Shown here: piece after piece, positions 1 through 8,867 of the stretch
Position numbering within the stretch: position 1 is the stretch's first letter
How the letters are laid out: each line of letters opens with the position of its first letter
Assembly (NCBI GenBank): GCA_902615025.1
Contig: CACMNV010000002.1
Coordinates: forward strand, 1-64,000
DNA from: an uncultured SAR116 cluster alpha proteobacterium
GTDB lineage: Bacteria > Pseudomonadota > Alphaproteobacteria > Puniceispirillales > Marisalimonadaceae
DNA: 64,000 bases
Reading direction: 5' to 3'
Program-made: the position numbers and the translations under genes
Notes under the pieces: model-generated
What the model was told of the DNA's origin: nothing
The model's database searches: none
The model's input: the letters and a program-made list of their open reading frames with translations, nothing else

Positions 1-1
1 T

Positions 2-361
2 GGCAAAATTGATCAATGGATTGATTGGGGTAGTTTTACTTTTGCAGCTCCATGTTCTCTTCTTACAGCACATAAATTAAGTTTACCTCAAGATCAAAGA
101 GATGAATTAATTGCTGACAAGGCAAAAAATGATATTTTCAATCTATTAAAGATATTAAACCTTCATTTAGCTAAAAAAGATTTCATTGTAGATGAAAAAT
201 TTAGTTTAGCAGACATACCACTTGGAATTTGGTGTAATAGATGTGTTAATCTAAAGATATCTTTTGATAATTTTCCAAATATTAATAATTGGTATATTAA
301 ATTGAAAGAAATGAACTCTTTCCAAAATACCGTGGTAAGTGCACCATTACCGCCTAATTAA
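2..361 (+). CDS. Glutathione S-transferase family protein, C-terminal part (5' end outside window)
   Basis: An open frame runs in from the left edge and stops at 359-361. The translation fits the all-helical C-terminal domain of a glutathione S-transferase: a helix beginning IDQWIDW and, further on, FSLADIPLGIW, the conserved S/T-x-A-D-I segment that stabilises the domain. The thioredoxin-like glutathione-binding domain lies off the window. The stop overlaps the 3' end of leuA on the other strand by 8 bp, so the two genes are convergent with no terminator between them. The family conjugates or isomerises electrophilic substrates with glutathione in the cytoplasm; the substrate cannot be told from this part. 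Confidence 0.8.
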   Translation, partial: GKIDQWIDWGSFTFAAPCSLLTAHKLSLPQDQRDELIADKAKNDIFNLLKILNLHLAKKDFIVDEKFSLADIPLGIWCNRCVNLKISFDNFPNINNWYIKLKEMNSFQNTVVSAPLPPN

Positions 362-2012
362 TTTTATTTATTGCACTAATTACAGCTAGGATTGGAGCTA
401 AAGTTATACTGGTGTGAATTCCACATCCAAAAATAGATTGATCATTTTTATCTTTTAATTCAACGTATGCCGCAGATTCTGCTTTTGAGGTGGCGCTTCT
501 AGTATTTTGTCCAAAATCCTTAAGTGTAAATTCTAAATTATAATTTTCTCTTATTCCATTTACGAATGCAGATATAGGCCCATTTCCTTCACTAGTGAAA
601 TTATCTATTCTTCCGTTGTATTGTATCTCAGCGTTAATTATTTCTAGACCAGAAGTTTTATTTGAAGCTTTAGAAACAAAGTTCATCAATTTAAAAGGAT
701 CAGTTTTTATGAATTGGTTTTGAAATATTTCCCAAATATCATTGCTAGAAATTTCAAGTCCAGATGTATCAGCTAGTTTTTGAACATATTTTGATAGCTC
801 GATTTCTGCTTGTTTTGGAATCTTTACATGATGTTCAGTTTCTAATATCCAGGCGGAACCACCTTTTCCTGATTGACTGTTAACCCTGATAATTGCTTCA
901 TAAGTTCTTCCAATATCTGCGGGGTCTATCGGCAAGTATGGAACTTCCCATTTTTGAGAATTCGATTTTTCAATAGCATCCATTCCTTTTCTTATCGCAT
1001 CTTGATGACTTCCTGAAAAAGCTGTGTGTACAAGTTTTCCAGCATATGGATGTCTCTCATGTATTGGTAACCTATTACAGTATTCTGTTGTTTCAATTAA
1101 AGAATTTATATCTGAAAAATCAATCTGAGGATTTATTCCTTGCGTAAATAAATTTAGACCTAAAGTTACTAAATCTACGTTACCAGTTCGTTCTCCATTT
1201 CCAAAAAGAGTTCCTTCAACTCTATCTGCTCCTGCCATCAATCCTAATTCTGTAGCAGCAACAGCAGTGCCTCTGTCATTATGAGGATGTAAAGAAAGCA
1301 AAATTCTTTCTCTATCAGAAAAGCTTTTGCTCATCCATTCAATTTGATCAGCATATATATTGGGAGATGACATTTCAACAGTTGCTGGAAGATTTATTAT
1401 TACAGGTTTAAGTTCGTTTGCCTCCCAAGTGTCTAAAACTTCTTCGCATACTTCAAGAGCATATGGCAACTCAGTCCCAGTAAAACTCTCTGGTGAATAT
1501 TCTAATCTAACATTGGTATTATTTAAAATACCAATGTTATCACTAATTATTTTTGCACCATCAGTAGCAATCTTTTTTACGCCGTTCATATCTTCTTTAA
1601 AAACAACTTTTCTTTGCAGAGTACTTGTAGAGTTATAAAGATGTATAATTGCGTTCTTTGATCCTTTTAAACTATCAATTGTTTTAATAATTAATTCTTC
1701 CCTTGATTGTGTTAAGACTTGAATGGTTACATCGTCTGGTATGTGGCCATCATTAATAAGTTCCCTTATAAAATTAAAATCCGTGTCTGAAGCTGATGGA
1801 AATCCAACTTCTATTTCTTTATACCCTACGTCTACAAGTTTTTTAAAAAATTTCATTTTACGGACACTGTCCATTGGTTCTGCCAATGCTTGGTTTCCAT
1901 CCCTTAAGTCAACTGAACACCAAATAGGACATTTACTTAAAGGGTTATTAGGCCAATCCCTTTGTTTAATATCTACCATTTTGTATTGAGTATATTTGTT
2001 ATATTTTGTCAT
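354..2012 (-). CDS. leuA: 2-isopropylmalate synthase (long LeuA form)
   Basis: Condenses acetyl-CoA with 2-oxoisovalerate, the first committed step of leucine synthesis. The 552-residue length and the N-terminal block WPNNPLSKCPIWCSVDLRDGNQ match the long LeuA group known from actinobacteria and many alphaproteobacteria. DLRDGNQ supplies the catalytic Arg and metal-binding Asp; HPHNDRGT gives the HxH metal ligands; FGNGERTGNVDLV is the family glycine-rich signature. Residues from about 430 onward form the regulatory domain expected to bind leucine. The start at 2012 is favoured over the Met at codon 12 because the TGA of a short upstream ORF overlaps it as ATGA. No other leu genes are in the window. 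Confidence 0.95.
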   Translation of the reverse strand: MTKYNKYTQYKMVDIKQRDWPNNPLSKCPIWCSVDLRDGNQALAEPMDSVRKMKFFKKLVDVGYKEIEVGFPSASDTDFNFIRELINDGHIPDDVTIQVLTQSREELIIKTIDSLKGSKNAIIHLYNSTSTLQRKVVFKEDMNGVKKIATDGAKIISDNIGILNNTNVRLEYSPESFTGTELPYALEVCEEVLDTWEANELKPVIINLPATVEMSSPNIYADQIEWMSKSFSDRERILLSLHPHNDRGTAVAATELGLMAGADRVEGTLFGNGERTGNVDLVTLGLNLFTQGINPQIDFSDINSLIETTEYCNRLPIHERHPYAGKLVHTAFSGSHQDAIRKGMDAIEKSNSQKWEVPYLPIDPADIGRTYEAIIRVNSQSGKGGSAWILETEHHVKIPKQAEIELSKYVQKLADTSGLEISSNDIWEIFQNQFIKTDPFKLMNFVSKASNKTSGLEIINAEIQYNGRIDNFTSEGNGPISAFVNGIRENYNLEFTLKDFGQNTRSATSKAESAAYVELKDKNDQSIFGCGIHTSITLAPILAVISAINKIN

Positions 2013-2074
2013 TTTACATAAATCCTATAAATAAAAGTTTTAACATCCCTGGCTCCAAAGAGACAGGGCATCAT
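2009..2074 (-). CDS. Possible 21-codon upstream ORF coupled to leuA
   Basis: ATG ATG CCC TGT begins a 21-codon frame (MMPCLFGARDVKTF...) whose TGA overlaps the leuA ATG as ATGA. Its early codons lie in a strong hairpin at 2047-2068: CCCTG pairs with CAGGG and CTC with GAG around a TTTG loop, with one T-C mismatch. No clear Shine-Dalgarno precedes it, and it holds only one Leu codon, so classic leucine attenuation is not evident. Translation of this peptide could open or close the leuA start. It may instead be a chance frame inside a structured leader. Confidence 0.35.
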   Translation of the reverse strand: MMPCLFGARDVKTFIYRIYVK

Positions 2075-2219
2075 AGGATCAAGAGATTATATATTGACAA
2101 ATCATATAAATTCATAATTTAACCTAACAATATAACGAGTTTAGTCAAGAGGATTTAAACTTAAAATAAAATTACGAATATCAAATTGTAAATTTTTTTT
2201 TAATAGTTAAATTACTTAA

Positions 2220-4013
2220 ATGGAAGACATAAAAAAAATCAGAAATTTTTCAATTATAGCCCATATAGATCATGGAAAATCAACTTTGGCAGATAGATTG
2301 ATACAAGAATGTGGAGCTCTACAAGATAGAGAAATGAAAGAACAAGTTCTTGATAACATGGATATAGAAAGAGAAAGAGGAATTACTATAAAAGCTCAAA
2401 CAGTTCGTTTAAAATATCGACATGATGATGGAGAAATCTATACTTTGAATTTAATAGACACTCCTGGACACGTTGATTTTTCTTACGAAGTGTCAAGATC
2501 TTTATCTGCCTGTGAAGGATCTTTATTGATTGTGGATTCTTCTCAAGGAGTTGAAGCGCAAACTCTTGCAAATGTCTATCAAGCAATTGATGTTGATCAC
2601 GAGATAGTTACTGTTTTAAATAAAATTGATCTTCCTGCATCAGAGCCTGAAAGAATTAAAAAGCAAATAGATGAAGTTATAGGTTTGCCAGGTGCAGACG
2701 CAATTGAGGTTTCTGCAAAAACTGGGGCTGGAATTAAATCACTTTTAAGTTCATTAGTTGAAAAACTTCCTCCCCCACAAGGAAAAATTGATAATCAATT
2801 AAAAGCAATGTTAATCGACAGTTGGTTTGATCCTTATTTAGGAATTTTAATTTTAGTTAGAATTGTGGATGGTAAATTATTCAAGGGTCAGAAGATAAGG
2901 TTTATGTCAACTGGATCAAGTTATACTGTAGATAGCTTAGGAATTTTTACTCCTAAAATATTAAATGTAGACACAATCGGACCTGGTGAAATTGGTTTTT
3001 TCACAGCTTCAGTTAAAACTGTAGCTGACTGTAATGTTGGGGATACAATTACTGATGACAAAAAACCTACAAATTCAATGTTAGAAGGGTTCAAACCTTC
3101 AATACCTGTAGTTTTTTGTGGTCTTTTTCCAACTGATAGTGCTGATTTTAGTGATCTTAAAGATGCTTTAGAGAAATTATCCTTAAATGATTCATCATTT
3201 AGTTTTGAAGCAGAAACTTCTGCAGCATTAGGGTTTGGTTTTAGATGTGGATTTTTAGGTTTATTGCATATGGAAATCATTAGAGAGAGGTTAAGTAGAG
3301 AATTTAATTTAGAACTAATTTCTACTGCACCCTCAGTTGTGTATGAAATCAAAAAAGTTAATGGTGATATAGTTAAACTACATAATCCAGCTGATTTACC
3401 GGATGCTAATAATCTAGATTCTATTCAAGAGCCCTGGATAACTGCTACAATTTTTGTTCCTGATCAATATCTAGGTTCAGTTTTAACCTTATGTACTGAA
3501 AGAAGAGGAGAACAAGTTGATCTTAATTATGTTGGGACAAGAGCTATGTTGATTTATAAGCTTCCTTTAAACGAAGTTGTTTTTGATTTTTATGATAGAC
3601 TGAAAAGTATTTCTTCAGGATATGCTAGTTTTGATTACCAGTTTGATAAGTATAGATTAGGAGATCTCGTAAAGGTTTCAATTTTAGTTAATGGAGATCA
3701 AGTTGACGCATTAGCAATGATTACAAATAAAGATCATGCTGAAAAAAGAGGTAGAGCTATTTGTTTGAAATTAAAAGAATTGATACCTAGACAATTGTTT
3801 AAGGTTGCCTTACAAGCTGCCATTGGCACTAAAGTTATAGCTCGTGAAACCATAAGTGCTGTTAGAAAAGATGTTACAGCTAAATGTTATGGAGGAGATA
3901 TTTCTAGAAAAAGAAAACTTCTCGAGAAACAGAAAGCTGGGAAAAAGAAAATGAGACAATTTGGACAAGTTGAGATTCCTCAAAACGCTTTTTTTGAAGC
4001 TTTAAAGATTTAA
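2220..4013 (+). CDS. lepA: Elongation factor 4 (LepA) translational GTPase
   Basis: 597 residues, the normal LepA length. GTPase motifs are all present: AHIDHGKST (P-loop), the RGITIKAQ switch I region, DTPGHVDF (switch II) and NKIDLP (base recognition). Domains II, III and V follow, and the LepA-specific C-terminal domain ends with [20 protein letters not shown]. It binds ribosomes and affects tRNA translocation and ribosome assembly under stress. It stands alone; the stop overlaps by 4 bp the end of a convergent small membrane-protein gene. The usual lepA-lepB (signal peptidase) pairing is absent here. Confidence 0.97.
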   Translation: MEDIKKIRNFSIIAHIDHGKSTLADRLIQECGALQDREMKEQVLDNMDIERERGITIKAQTVRLKYRHDDGEIYTLNLIDTPGHVDFSYEVSRSLSACEGSLLIVDSSQGVEAQTLANVYQAIDVDHEIVTVLNKIDLPASEPERIKKQIDEVIGLPGADAIEVSAKTGAGIKSLLSSLVEKLPPPQGKIDNQLKAMLIDSWFDPYLGILILVRIVDGKLFKGQKIRFMSTGSSYTVDSLGIFTPKILNVDTIGPGEIGFFTASVKTVADCNVGDTITDDKKPTNSMLEGFKPSIPVVFCGLFPTDSADFSDLKDALEKLSLNDSSFSFEAETSAALGFGFRCGFLGLLHMEIIRERLSREFNLELISTAPSVVYEIKKVNGDIVKLHNPADLPDANNLDSIQEPWITATIFVPDQYLGSVLTLCTERRGEQVDLNYVGTRAMLIYKLPLNEVVFDFYDRLKSISSGYASFDYQFDKYRLGDLVKVSILVNGDQVDALAMITNKDHAEKRGRAICLKLKELIPRQLFKVALQAAIGTKVIARETISAVRKDVTAKCYGGDISRKRKLLEKQKAGKKKMRQFGQVEIPQNAFFEALKI

Positions 4014-4351
4014 CTGGTTTTATTTATTCTTCTTTTTTTGGTTCCAAAATAAATAAAAAAAATTGTTAAGATGCCAAATGTTAATCCGGCGGGGAAGATT
4101 AAAAATGTGGATATGATTGGATGCCACACAAAACCTGAACAATTTAAAATATCTAAAGATGAACATGGATCAATATATCTACTTACAATTGCTTCAGCAA
4201 TTTGTAAACTGTTAGGAGCATACTTGTACCATATTTGTCCTATCTTGGTGTATCCGACATTACCATCTATATGCAACAAAACATCTAAATAAATACCAAG
4301 AACTGATATTGCAAAAAAAATTAAACCAAATGTAATAAATATTCTTCCCAT
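4010..4351 (-). CDS. Small membrane protein, function unknown
   Basis: 113 residues with two hydrophobic helices, one at the N-terminus ([17 protein letters not shown]) and one near the C-terminus ([20 protein letters not shown]). Between them is a probably periplasmic stretch of about 65 residues with two Cys, and the C-terminus is basic (KKRRINK), which predicts a cytoplasmic end by the positive-inside rule. It is convergent with lepA and lies 55 bp from the tRNA-Ser gene. I recognise no family. Codon use and composition match the neighbours. Confidence 0.65.
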   Translation of the reverse strand: MGRIFITFGLIFFAISVLGIYLDVLLHIDGNVGYTKIGQIWYKYAPNSLQIAEAIVSRYIDPCSSLDILNCSGFVWHPIISTFLIFPAGLTFGILTIFFIYFGTKKRRINKTS

Positions 4352-4406
4352 CTTATGCTATTTTTTAATATGATTAATGTAATTTTTCAATTATAAAAAT
4401 CACTAT

Positions 4407-4496
4407 GGAGAGGTGGCCGAGTGGTTTAAGGCGCACGCCTGGAAAGTGTGTAGGGGTGAAAGCCTCTCGAGGGTTCGAATCCCTCTCTCTCCGCCA
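4407..4496 (+). tRNA. tRNA-Ser(GGA)
   Basis: A class II tRNA of 90 nt with encoded CCA. The acceptor arm starts GGAGAGG and ends TCTCTCC plus G discriminator and CCA. The D arm contains GGCCGAGTGGTTTAAGGC, the anticodon stem-loop is CACGC-CTGGAAA-GTGTG with anticodon GGA, there is a long variable arm (about AGGGGTGAAAGCCTCTC), and the T arm reads GGGTTCGAATCCC. It decodes UCC and UCU. Its 3' end is the apparent integration site of the island that follows. Confidence 0.97.
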
Positions 4497-4497
4497 T
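4483..4497 (+). repeat. Left attachment core (attL-like), 3' end of tRNA-Ser
   Basis: The 15 bp CTCTCTCTCCGCCAT at the tRNA 3' end recur exactly and in the same orientation at 36156-36170, next to a P4-type integrase gene. Tyrosine integrases commonly use tRNA 3' ends as attB, leaving an intact tRNA at one end and a fragment at the other, as seen here. Confidence 0.75.
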
Positions 4498-4550
4498 AAT
4501 ATTTATATAATATATTGATATTATTATATTTTTAAATTTAATATATTTTT

Positions 4551-4572
4551 TACCCACAATCCTACCCACAAT
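4551..4572 (+). repeat. Paired TACCCACAAT direct repeats, left end
   Basis: TACCCACAAT occurs at 4551-4560 and 4563-4572, a 12-bp period. A matching pair with the same period lies at 36016-36025 and 36028-36037, just inside the other island end and upstream of the integrase gene. The position inside both ends fits arm-type integrase binding sites. This role is inferred; the repeats themselves are plain in the sequence. Confidence 0.6.
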
Positions 4573-4632
4573 AAAGTATAATCTTAAACTCAAATGTTGT
4601 TGGGGGTTACTGCACCCTTTTCCTAATCAACA

Positions 4633-4725
4633 ATGGTCAATAATCAGGGGGGTGGTCTGCCCATTGACCGTAGTCCATGGAACACTGACCAGGGTTCAAT
4701 GATGGGTTGGTGGAGTTGGTGTTAG
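4633..4725 (+). CDS. Possible 30-residue peptide within repeat A
   Basis: A frame starting ATG GTC AAT AAT CAG encodes a Gly/Trp-rich peptide containing LPIDRSPWNTDQGS and ending in GWWSWC. In the diverged second copy at 8703 the core is kept without insertions, and the changes are two silent and three replacement (I to T, R to S, M to L). The second copy lacks an upstream start. This suggests a once-coding segment, or its remnant. No Shine-Dalgarno is evident and I recognise no family. Confidence 0.25.
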   Translation: MVNNQGGGLPIDRSPWNTDQGSMMGWWSWC

Positions 4726-4763
4726 GAAGTTTGGTTTAAAATTTATACTTTTGTTTAATTAAT
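4653..4763 (+). repeat. Repeat A, copy 1
   Basis: About 110 bp starting TGGTCTGCCC that recurs at 8703-8812. The first 57 bp differ at only five positions, then both copies diverge before ending in a shared ATTTATACTTTTGTTTAA-type tail. The two copies are direct repeats that bracket the thiOSGEF operon. Confidence 0.8.
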
Positions 4764-4860
4764 CTCGTCATCTTCAAATAATCTTGCCGCTTCCATGTCT
4801 GCTGCAACAATTGCTAACAATTTTCTTTCCGTGAAATCTCTAAAATAATGTAAAATAATT
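4755..4860 (-). pseudogene. Remnant C-terminal reading frame
   Basis: Read on the reverse strand, the frame gives a protein-like tail, HYFRDFTERKLLAIVAADME, then ARLFEDDEIN and a stop at 4755-4757. Upstream it hits a stop within about 35 codons and has no ATG start except an internal one. Its charged, helix-forming composition looks like a real protein end, so it is probably the leftover of an island gene. The family is not recognised. Confidence 0.3.
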
Positions 4861-4932
4861 GAAGTTTAATTATAATTAATTATTGTAATATTTATATTTA
4901 AAATGAATTATTAAAACATTATTTCGGAGTAT

Positions 4933-5937
4933 TTGTTGTTTCAAATTAAAATTATAGGTTCAGGCGTAGCTGGATTGTGTGTTGCCAAGGAACTTATAGA
5001 AAAAAAAACTAATATAACAGTAATAGATAAGTGTAATGTACCCGGTCCTGAAAGTTGTTCATGGTGGGCTGGAGGAATGCTTGCACCTTGGTGTGAGGGA
5101 GAATCTACAGAGAAAATAATTGTTGATCTTGGCCAAGAGTCTATTCCTTGGTGGTCTAAAAATGTTAAAAATGTAGTTCAAAATGGCTCTTTAATTGTAG
5201 CTTTATCAAGAGATGAAAGAGAACTTAAAAGGTTTCAAAGAAGAACAGAAAATTATGATATTCTTGAAAATGAAGGAGTATGTGAATTAGAGCCAGATCT
5301 AGGGAAAAAATTTAATAAGGGTCTTTTTTTTAAAAATGAAGCACACCTGTCTCCAAGGGATTCACTCTCTGAACTTAAAAATGATCTTATTAAAAATGGG
5401 GTTGAATTTGTTAATGAAGAATTTCAATTTGATGAGAACACATATGATAAAAAAGAAATTATTATTGATTGTAGAGGTTTAGCTTCCAAAGATGAACAAA
5501 AGAGCCTTAGGGGGGTTAAGGGCGAAATGTTAATTATTGAATGTCCAGAAATTAATTTTACACGCCCTATAAGGTTATTACACCCAAGAATTCCATTATA
5601 TATTGTTCCAAGAGGTAAAGGAATATACATGCTTGGTGCAACTATGATCGAAAGTAATGATAATAAAAATATTTCTGCTAGATCTCTAATGGAATTGTTG
5701 AATGCTGCGTATGCAATTAACCCTATTTTTGGAGAGGCGAAAATTAAAGAAATAGGCGTAGATGCAAGACCTTCTTATCCTGATAATATACCTAGTATAA
5801 GAAGGAAAGATAATGTAATTTCAGTAAATGGACTTTTTCGTCATGGTTTCCTTCTTGCTCCTGCTTTAGCTAGAATGGTATCAGAACTTATATTTGAAAA
5901 TAAAGTACCGGAGATTATAAGTGAATATAGTAGTTAA
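4933..5937 (+). CDS. thiO: Glycine oxidase ThiO (FAD-dependent)
   Basis: Oxidises glycine to the imine (dehydroglycine) needed for the thiazole part of thiamine. The 334-residue protein begins with a Rossmann FAD-binding motif (IIGSGVAGLCVAKEL). It also has the substrate-domain segment SWWAGGMLAPWCE typical of ThiO, and a C-terminal FAD segment VNGLFRHGFLLAPALA. The start is a TTG at 4933 or 4936, with GGAG a few bases upstream. It is the first gene of thiOSGEF and overlaps thiS by 17 bp. Use of ThiO rather than the radical enzyme ThiH means an oxygen-dependent pathway. Confidence 0.93.
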   Translation: MLFQIKIIGSGVAGLCVAKELIEKKTNITVIDKCNVPGPESCSWWAGGMLAPWCEGESTEKIIVDLGQESIPWWSKNVKNVVQNGSLIVALSRDERELKRFQRRTENYDILENEGVCELEPDLGKKFNKGLFFKNEAHLSPRDSLSELKNDLIKNGVEFVNEEFQFDENTYDKKEIIIDCRGLASKDEQKSLRGVKGEMLIIECPEINFTRPIRLLHPRIPLYIVPRGKGIYMLGATMIESNDNKNISARSLMELLNAAYAINPIFGEAKIKEIGVDARPSYPDNIPSIRRKDNVISVNGLFRHGFLLAPALARMVSELIFENKVPEIISEYSS

Positions 5938-6118
5938 TGGTGAAAACAAAAAAATTACAAGTTTAAATTTGCAGCAAGCTATGAGTGAACTTGGCTATAA
6001 GAAAGTAAAATGTGCAACAGCTTTGAATGGTCAATTTGTGTCTGTAGAAGATAGAAATATTACCACTTTAAAAGAAGGTGATAAAATAGAGGTAGTCTCA
6101 CCACAGCAAGGTGGATAA
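5921..6118 (+). CDS. thiS: Sulfur carrier protein ThiS
   Basis: 65 residues with a ubiquitin-like fold and the C-terminal PQQGG tail. The terminal Gly-Gly is adenylated by ThiF and then carries sulfur as a thiocarboxylate to ThiG. Start is GTG at 5921, inside the end of thiO. It ends 4 bp before thiG. Confidence 0.95.
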   Translation: MNIVVNGENKKITSLNLQQAMSELGYKKVKCATALNGQFVSVEDRNITTLKEGDKIEVVSPQQGG

Positions 6119-6122
6119 TTAG

Positions 6123-6905
6123 ATGAAAAAATTTTATGGAATAGAGATTGAAAGCCCATTGATGTTAGGCACAGCACAGTACCCTTCTCCATCAATTTTA
6201 ATTTCATGTTTTAATAAAAGTAAAGCTTCAGTTGCAACAGTCTCCCTAAGAAGAGAAAGCAGTACTAGTCAATCAGGTAATAATTTTTGGTCAATAATTA
6301 AAAAACTGAATGTCCGAATTCTTCCAAATACTGCTGGCTGCCATACTGTTAAAGAGGCAATTACTACTGCACATATGGCCCGTGAAATCTTTAGCACTAA
6401 ATGGATAAAATTAGAAGTTATAGGAGAAGAAGATACTCTACAACCAGACGTTTTTGGATTAGTTGAGGCTTCTAAAATACTTTCAGATGAAGGTTTTGAA
6501 GTTTTTCCATATACAACTGAGGATCTTGTAGTTGCAGAAAAACTATTAAATGCTGGATGCAAAGTTTTGATGCCATGGGGCTCACCTATTGGATCTGGTC
6601 AAGGATTAAATAATATTTTTGGATTAAAAGCATTAAGGTCTCATTTCCCAGAAATACCAATGGTAATAGATGCTGGAATTGGTGTACCATCTCATGCTAC
6701 AAAAGCAATGGAATTAGGCTTTGATGCAGTCCTATTAAATACAGCAGTTGCTAAAGCTAGAGACCCTATAATGATGGCAGAGGCTTTTTCTTATGCAATT
6801 TTATCTGGATCTTTAGGCAAAAAAGCTGATCCTATGGAGCCAAGAGAAATGGCAGTTCCCTCAACCCCAATTTTTGGCAAGGCGTTCTTAGACTATGATC
6901 AGTAA
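6123..6905 (+). CDS. thiG: Thiazole synthase ThiG
   Basis: Forms the thiamine thiazole ring from deoxyxylulose 5-phosphate, dehydroglycine and ThiS thiocarboxylate. 260 residues, usual length, TIM-barrel. The Schiff-base lysine is Lys96 in [32 protein letters not shown] and [17 protein letters not shown] are family signatures, including the phosphate-binding glycines. It overlaps the next gene by 11 bp. Confidence 0.96.
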   Translation: MKKFYGIEIESPLMLGTAQYPSPSILISCFNKSKASVATVSLRRESSTSQSGNNFWSIIKKLNVRILPNTAGCHTVKEAITTAHMAREIFSTKWIKLEVIGEEDTLQPDVFGLVEASKILSDEGFEVFPYTTEDLVVAEKLLNAGCKVLMPWGSPIGSGQGLNNIFGLKALRSHFPEIPMVIDAGIGVPSHATKAMELGFDAVLLNTAVAKARDPIMMAEAFSYAILSGSLGKKADPMEPREMAVPSTPIFGKAFLDYDQ

Positions 6906-7494
6906 ATTTTATCCAATCTTTGATTCCTCTCTTTGGTTAAAAAAACTAATTCCAGGTGGGATAAAGTTTGTACAACTTAGAATAAAAAACCAACCTAAAA
7001 CTAAAATTAGGTATGAAATCCAAAAAGCAAAATTAATATGTGATAAGTATGACGCCATTTTAGTGATAAACGATTATTGGGAAATGGCTTTAGAGGAAAA
7101 TTGTAGCTTTGTTCATATAGGCCAAGAAGATTTACTAAATTGTGATATTAAAAAATTAAAATTAAATAGTATTAAAATTGGTATTAGTACACACGATCAA
7201 GATGAGTTAGAAACAGCACTTTCGAATTCTCCTGATTATATTGCGTTAGGACCCATATACCCTACCATTCTAAAAAAAATGAAATGGGGACACCAAGGAG
7301 TAAGAAAATTAACAGACTGGAAAAAGCAGATTGGGGAAATTCCATTAGTTGCAATTGGCGGGATGACGCCGGAGAGATCATTAGAGGCTTTTGATGCAGG
7401 AGCTGACATTGTTTCAGCTGTAACTGACATAACGTTAAACGAAAATCCAAAAAATAGAGTAATAAAGTGGTTAGAAACAGTAAATAATGTTTGA
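6895..7494 (+). CDS. thiE: Thiamine-phosphate synthase ThiE
   Basis: Joins hydroxymethylpyrimidine diphosphate and thiazole phosphate to make thiamine phosphate. 199 residues. Visible motifs are QLRIKN near the N-terminus, [31 protein letters not shown] and AIGGMTPE, all typical of the ThiE barrel. It overlaps thiG upstream and thiF downstream (8 bp), which implies one coupled operon. The pyrimidine side (thiC, thiD) is not in the window. Confidence 0.93.
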   Translation: MISKFYPIFDSSLWLKKLIPGGIKFVQLRIKNQPKTKIRYEIQKAKLICDKYDAILVINDYWEMALEENCSFVHIGQEDLLNCDIKKLKLNSIKIGISTHDQDELETALSNSPDYIALGPIYPTILKKMKWGHQGVRKLTDWKKQIGEIPLVAIGGMTPERSLEAFDAGADIVSAVTDITLNENPKNRVIKWLETVNNV

Positions 7495-8482
7495 GAGATA
7501 TGTAAGACAGCTAACGGTACCAGAAGTATCAAAAAATGGACAGTCTCTTTTAAATGATACTAAAATTTTAGTAGTAGGTGCAGGGGGGCTTGGCTGTTCT
7601 GCCCTTCAATTTTTAATAGGAGCAGGTTGTTGTAATATTACAATATGCGATAAAGATCTAATCAATCAAACTAATCTTCATAGGCAAACTTTATACAACG
7701 AAACTAATATTGGTTTAAAAAAAGTTGAAGTTGCCAAATCAATCCTAAGTAAATTAAACTCAAATTGCAAAATTACCATCGTAGATGACAATATTAATTC
7801 TGAAAATGCTTTTGAAATTATTGAAGATCATAGCGTTATAATTGATTGTGGAGATAGTTTTTTTTTAAGTTACATCCTTTCAGATGCATGTTATAAGCTC
7901 AAAAAACCATTTTTTACCTCGTCTGCAATAAGGTTTGAAGGTTATGTTGGTGGTTTTTGTGGTGGTGGCCCTTCCCTAAGAGCAGTTTTTCCAGACCTTC
8001 CTGACAATATTGAAAATTGTAATACTGCAGGTATCCTTGGCCCAGTTGTTGGTGTGCTAGGATCAATGCAAGCACAAATGGTTATAAATTATATTCTTAA
8101 TTTAAGTCCAAACCCTATCGGTCAAATGATTTCTATAAATCTTAAAAATTATCAATTTTCATCCTTCAGATTTGATAATGCATCTGAACCCAAAAAATCT
8201 AACTTTAAATTTATAAGTCTCAATCAAATCCAAAAGGATGACATAGTGATTGAATTAAGAGATGACAAAGAAATGCCTGTTAACCGAACTAACAATATTA
8301 TCAGAATTCCAATAGCAAATATTGAAAAAAGAATTTCAGAGTTTGATAAAAACAAACACCTAATCTTCATGTGTAGAAGTGGAGTACGTGCCTGGAAAGC
8401 AGCAAAATCAATAGAAGATAAATGGAATAATAAAATTAGTTTAATTGCTGATAATGAAATTATTTCTAGTTATGGAAAATAA
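7487..8482 (+). CDS. thiF: ThiF sulfur-carrier adenylyltransferase with C-terminal rhodanese-like domain
   Basis: Activates the ThiS C-terminus as an acyl adenylate. 331 residues in the HesA/MoeB/ThiF family. N-terminal RYVRQLTVPE is followed by the nucleotide-binding GAGGLGCSALQFL, then DKDLINQTNLHRQ and DCGDSFFLSY. Residues from about 245 form a rhodanese-like domain with MCRSGVRAWKAA, where Cys in CRSG could carry persulfide sulfur. This suggests the gene covers both adenylation and sulfur transfer. Last gene of the thi operon; repeat B starts 10 bp after its stop. Confidence 0.9.
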   Translation: MFERYVRQLTVPEVSKNGQSLLNDTKILVVGAGGLGCSALQFLIGAGCCNITICDKDLINQTNLHRQTLYNETNIGLKKVEVAKSILSKLNSNCKITIVDDNINSENAFEIIEDHSVIIDCGDSFFLSYILSDACYKLKKPFFTSSAIRFEGYVGGFCGGGPSLRAVFPDLPDNIENCNTAGILGPVVGVLGSMQAQMVINYILNLSPNPIGQMISINLKNYQFSSFRFDNASEPKKSNFKFISLNQIQKDDIVIELRDDKEMPVNRTNNIIRIPIANIEKRISEFDKNKHLIFMCRSGVRAWKAAKSIEDKWNNKISLIADNEIISSYGK

Positions 8483-8492
8483 ATAGACATTT

Positions 8493-8573
8493 ATATGTAA
8501 AATTTATTAAGAAAACACTCCGCTGATAAGTTTATTATTTTTTGTTATTATAAAACCCATGTTCGGTGAAATT
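8493..8573 (+). pseudogene. Repeat B copy 2: decayed 5' end of an HGGxSTGP-type gene
   Basis: 81 bp matching 34120-34200 without gaps and with about five mismatches. It covers the upstream region and first codons of the gene at 34186. Here the frame reads MFGEIQKIVS and then stops (TGA), and nothing of the later conserved HGG region is seen. The -10 box is altered (TATTAT instead of TATAAT). Confidence 0.7.
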
Positions 8574-8637
8574 CAAAAGATAGTTAGTTGAGGAACTAGA
8601 AAAATATAAATACATAGCATGGTTAAGATGAATTAGT

Positions 8638-8668
8638 GAGGAGATAACCTCCTCTTTATTTTATTTTA
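8638..8668 (+). terminator. Terminator-like hairpin
   Basis: GAGGAG and CTCCTC form a 6-bp stem around ATAAC, followed by TTTATTTTATTTT. It lies 156 bp after thiF and could end the thi transcript. It may also be left over from the decayed element around it. Confidence 0.5.
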
Positions 8669-8702
8669 ATCATCATCAGCTATTGGTTAATATTCATTAA
8701 TC

Positions 8703-8812
8703 TGGTCTGCCCACTGACAGTAGTCCATGGAACACGGACCAAGGTTCATTGATGGGTTGCTAAGTTTGTTATTTGTTAGTTTTATTTAAATTTTATACTT
8801 TTGTTTAAATAA
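8703..8812 (+). repeat. Repeat A, copy 2
   Basis: Matches 4653-4763 in direct orientation, strongest over the first 57 bp (five differences). With copy 1 it brackets thiOSGEF. In copy 1 this sequence sits next to the tRNA attachment site, so this copy may mark the former left end of a second island. Confidence 0.8.
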
Positions 8813-8867
8813 CTTTTTCTGTTTTGAGTTAAAAATAAAAATTTTCAAAAAACAAAGATTTTTATTT

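Larger units (their letters stand above)
4498..4932. other. Gene-poor left end of the island
   Basis: 435 bp with no convincing full gene. From left to right: an extremely AT-rich stretch with short palindromes; two TACCCACAAT repeats; a G-rich stretch around GGGGGTTACTGCACCC; a 30-codon frame within repeat A; a decayed reverse-strand frame; and the AT-rich leader of thiO. I found no match to a TPP riboswitch (no CTGAGA or ACCCTTGAACCTGAT-like box) ahead of the thiamine genes. Confidence 0.7.

Noticed and set aside
2921-3352. 143-codon reverse frame within lepA
   Set aside because: Lies wholly in lepA, has no own leader, and no family features.
4498-4932. TPP riboswitch upstream of thiO
   Set aside because: No CTGAGA or pyrophosphate-arm consensus found; the G-rich GGGGGTTACTGCACCC hairpin does not match the TPP fold.
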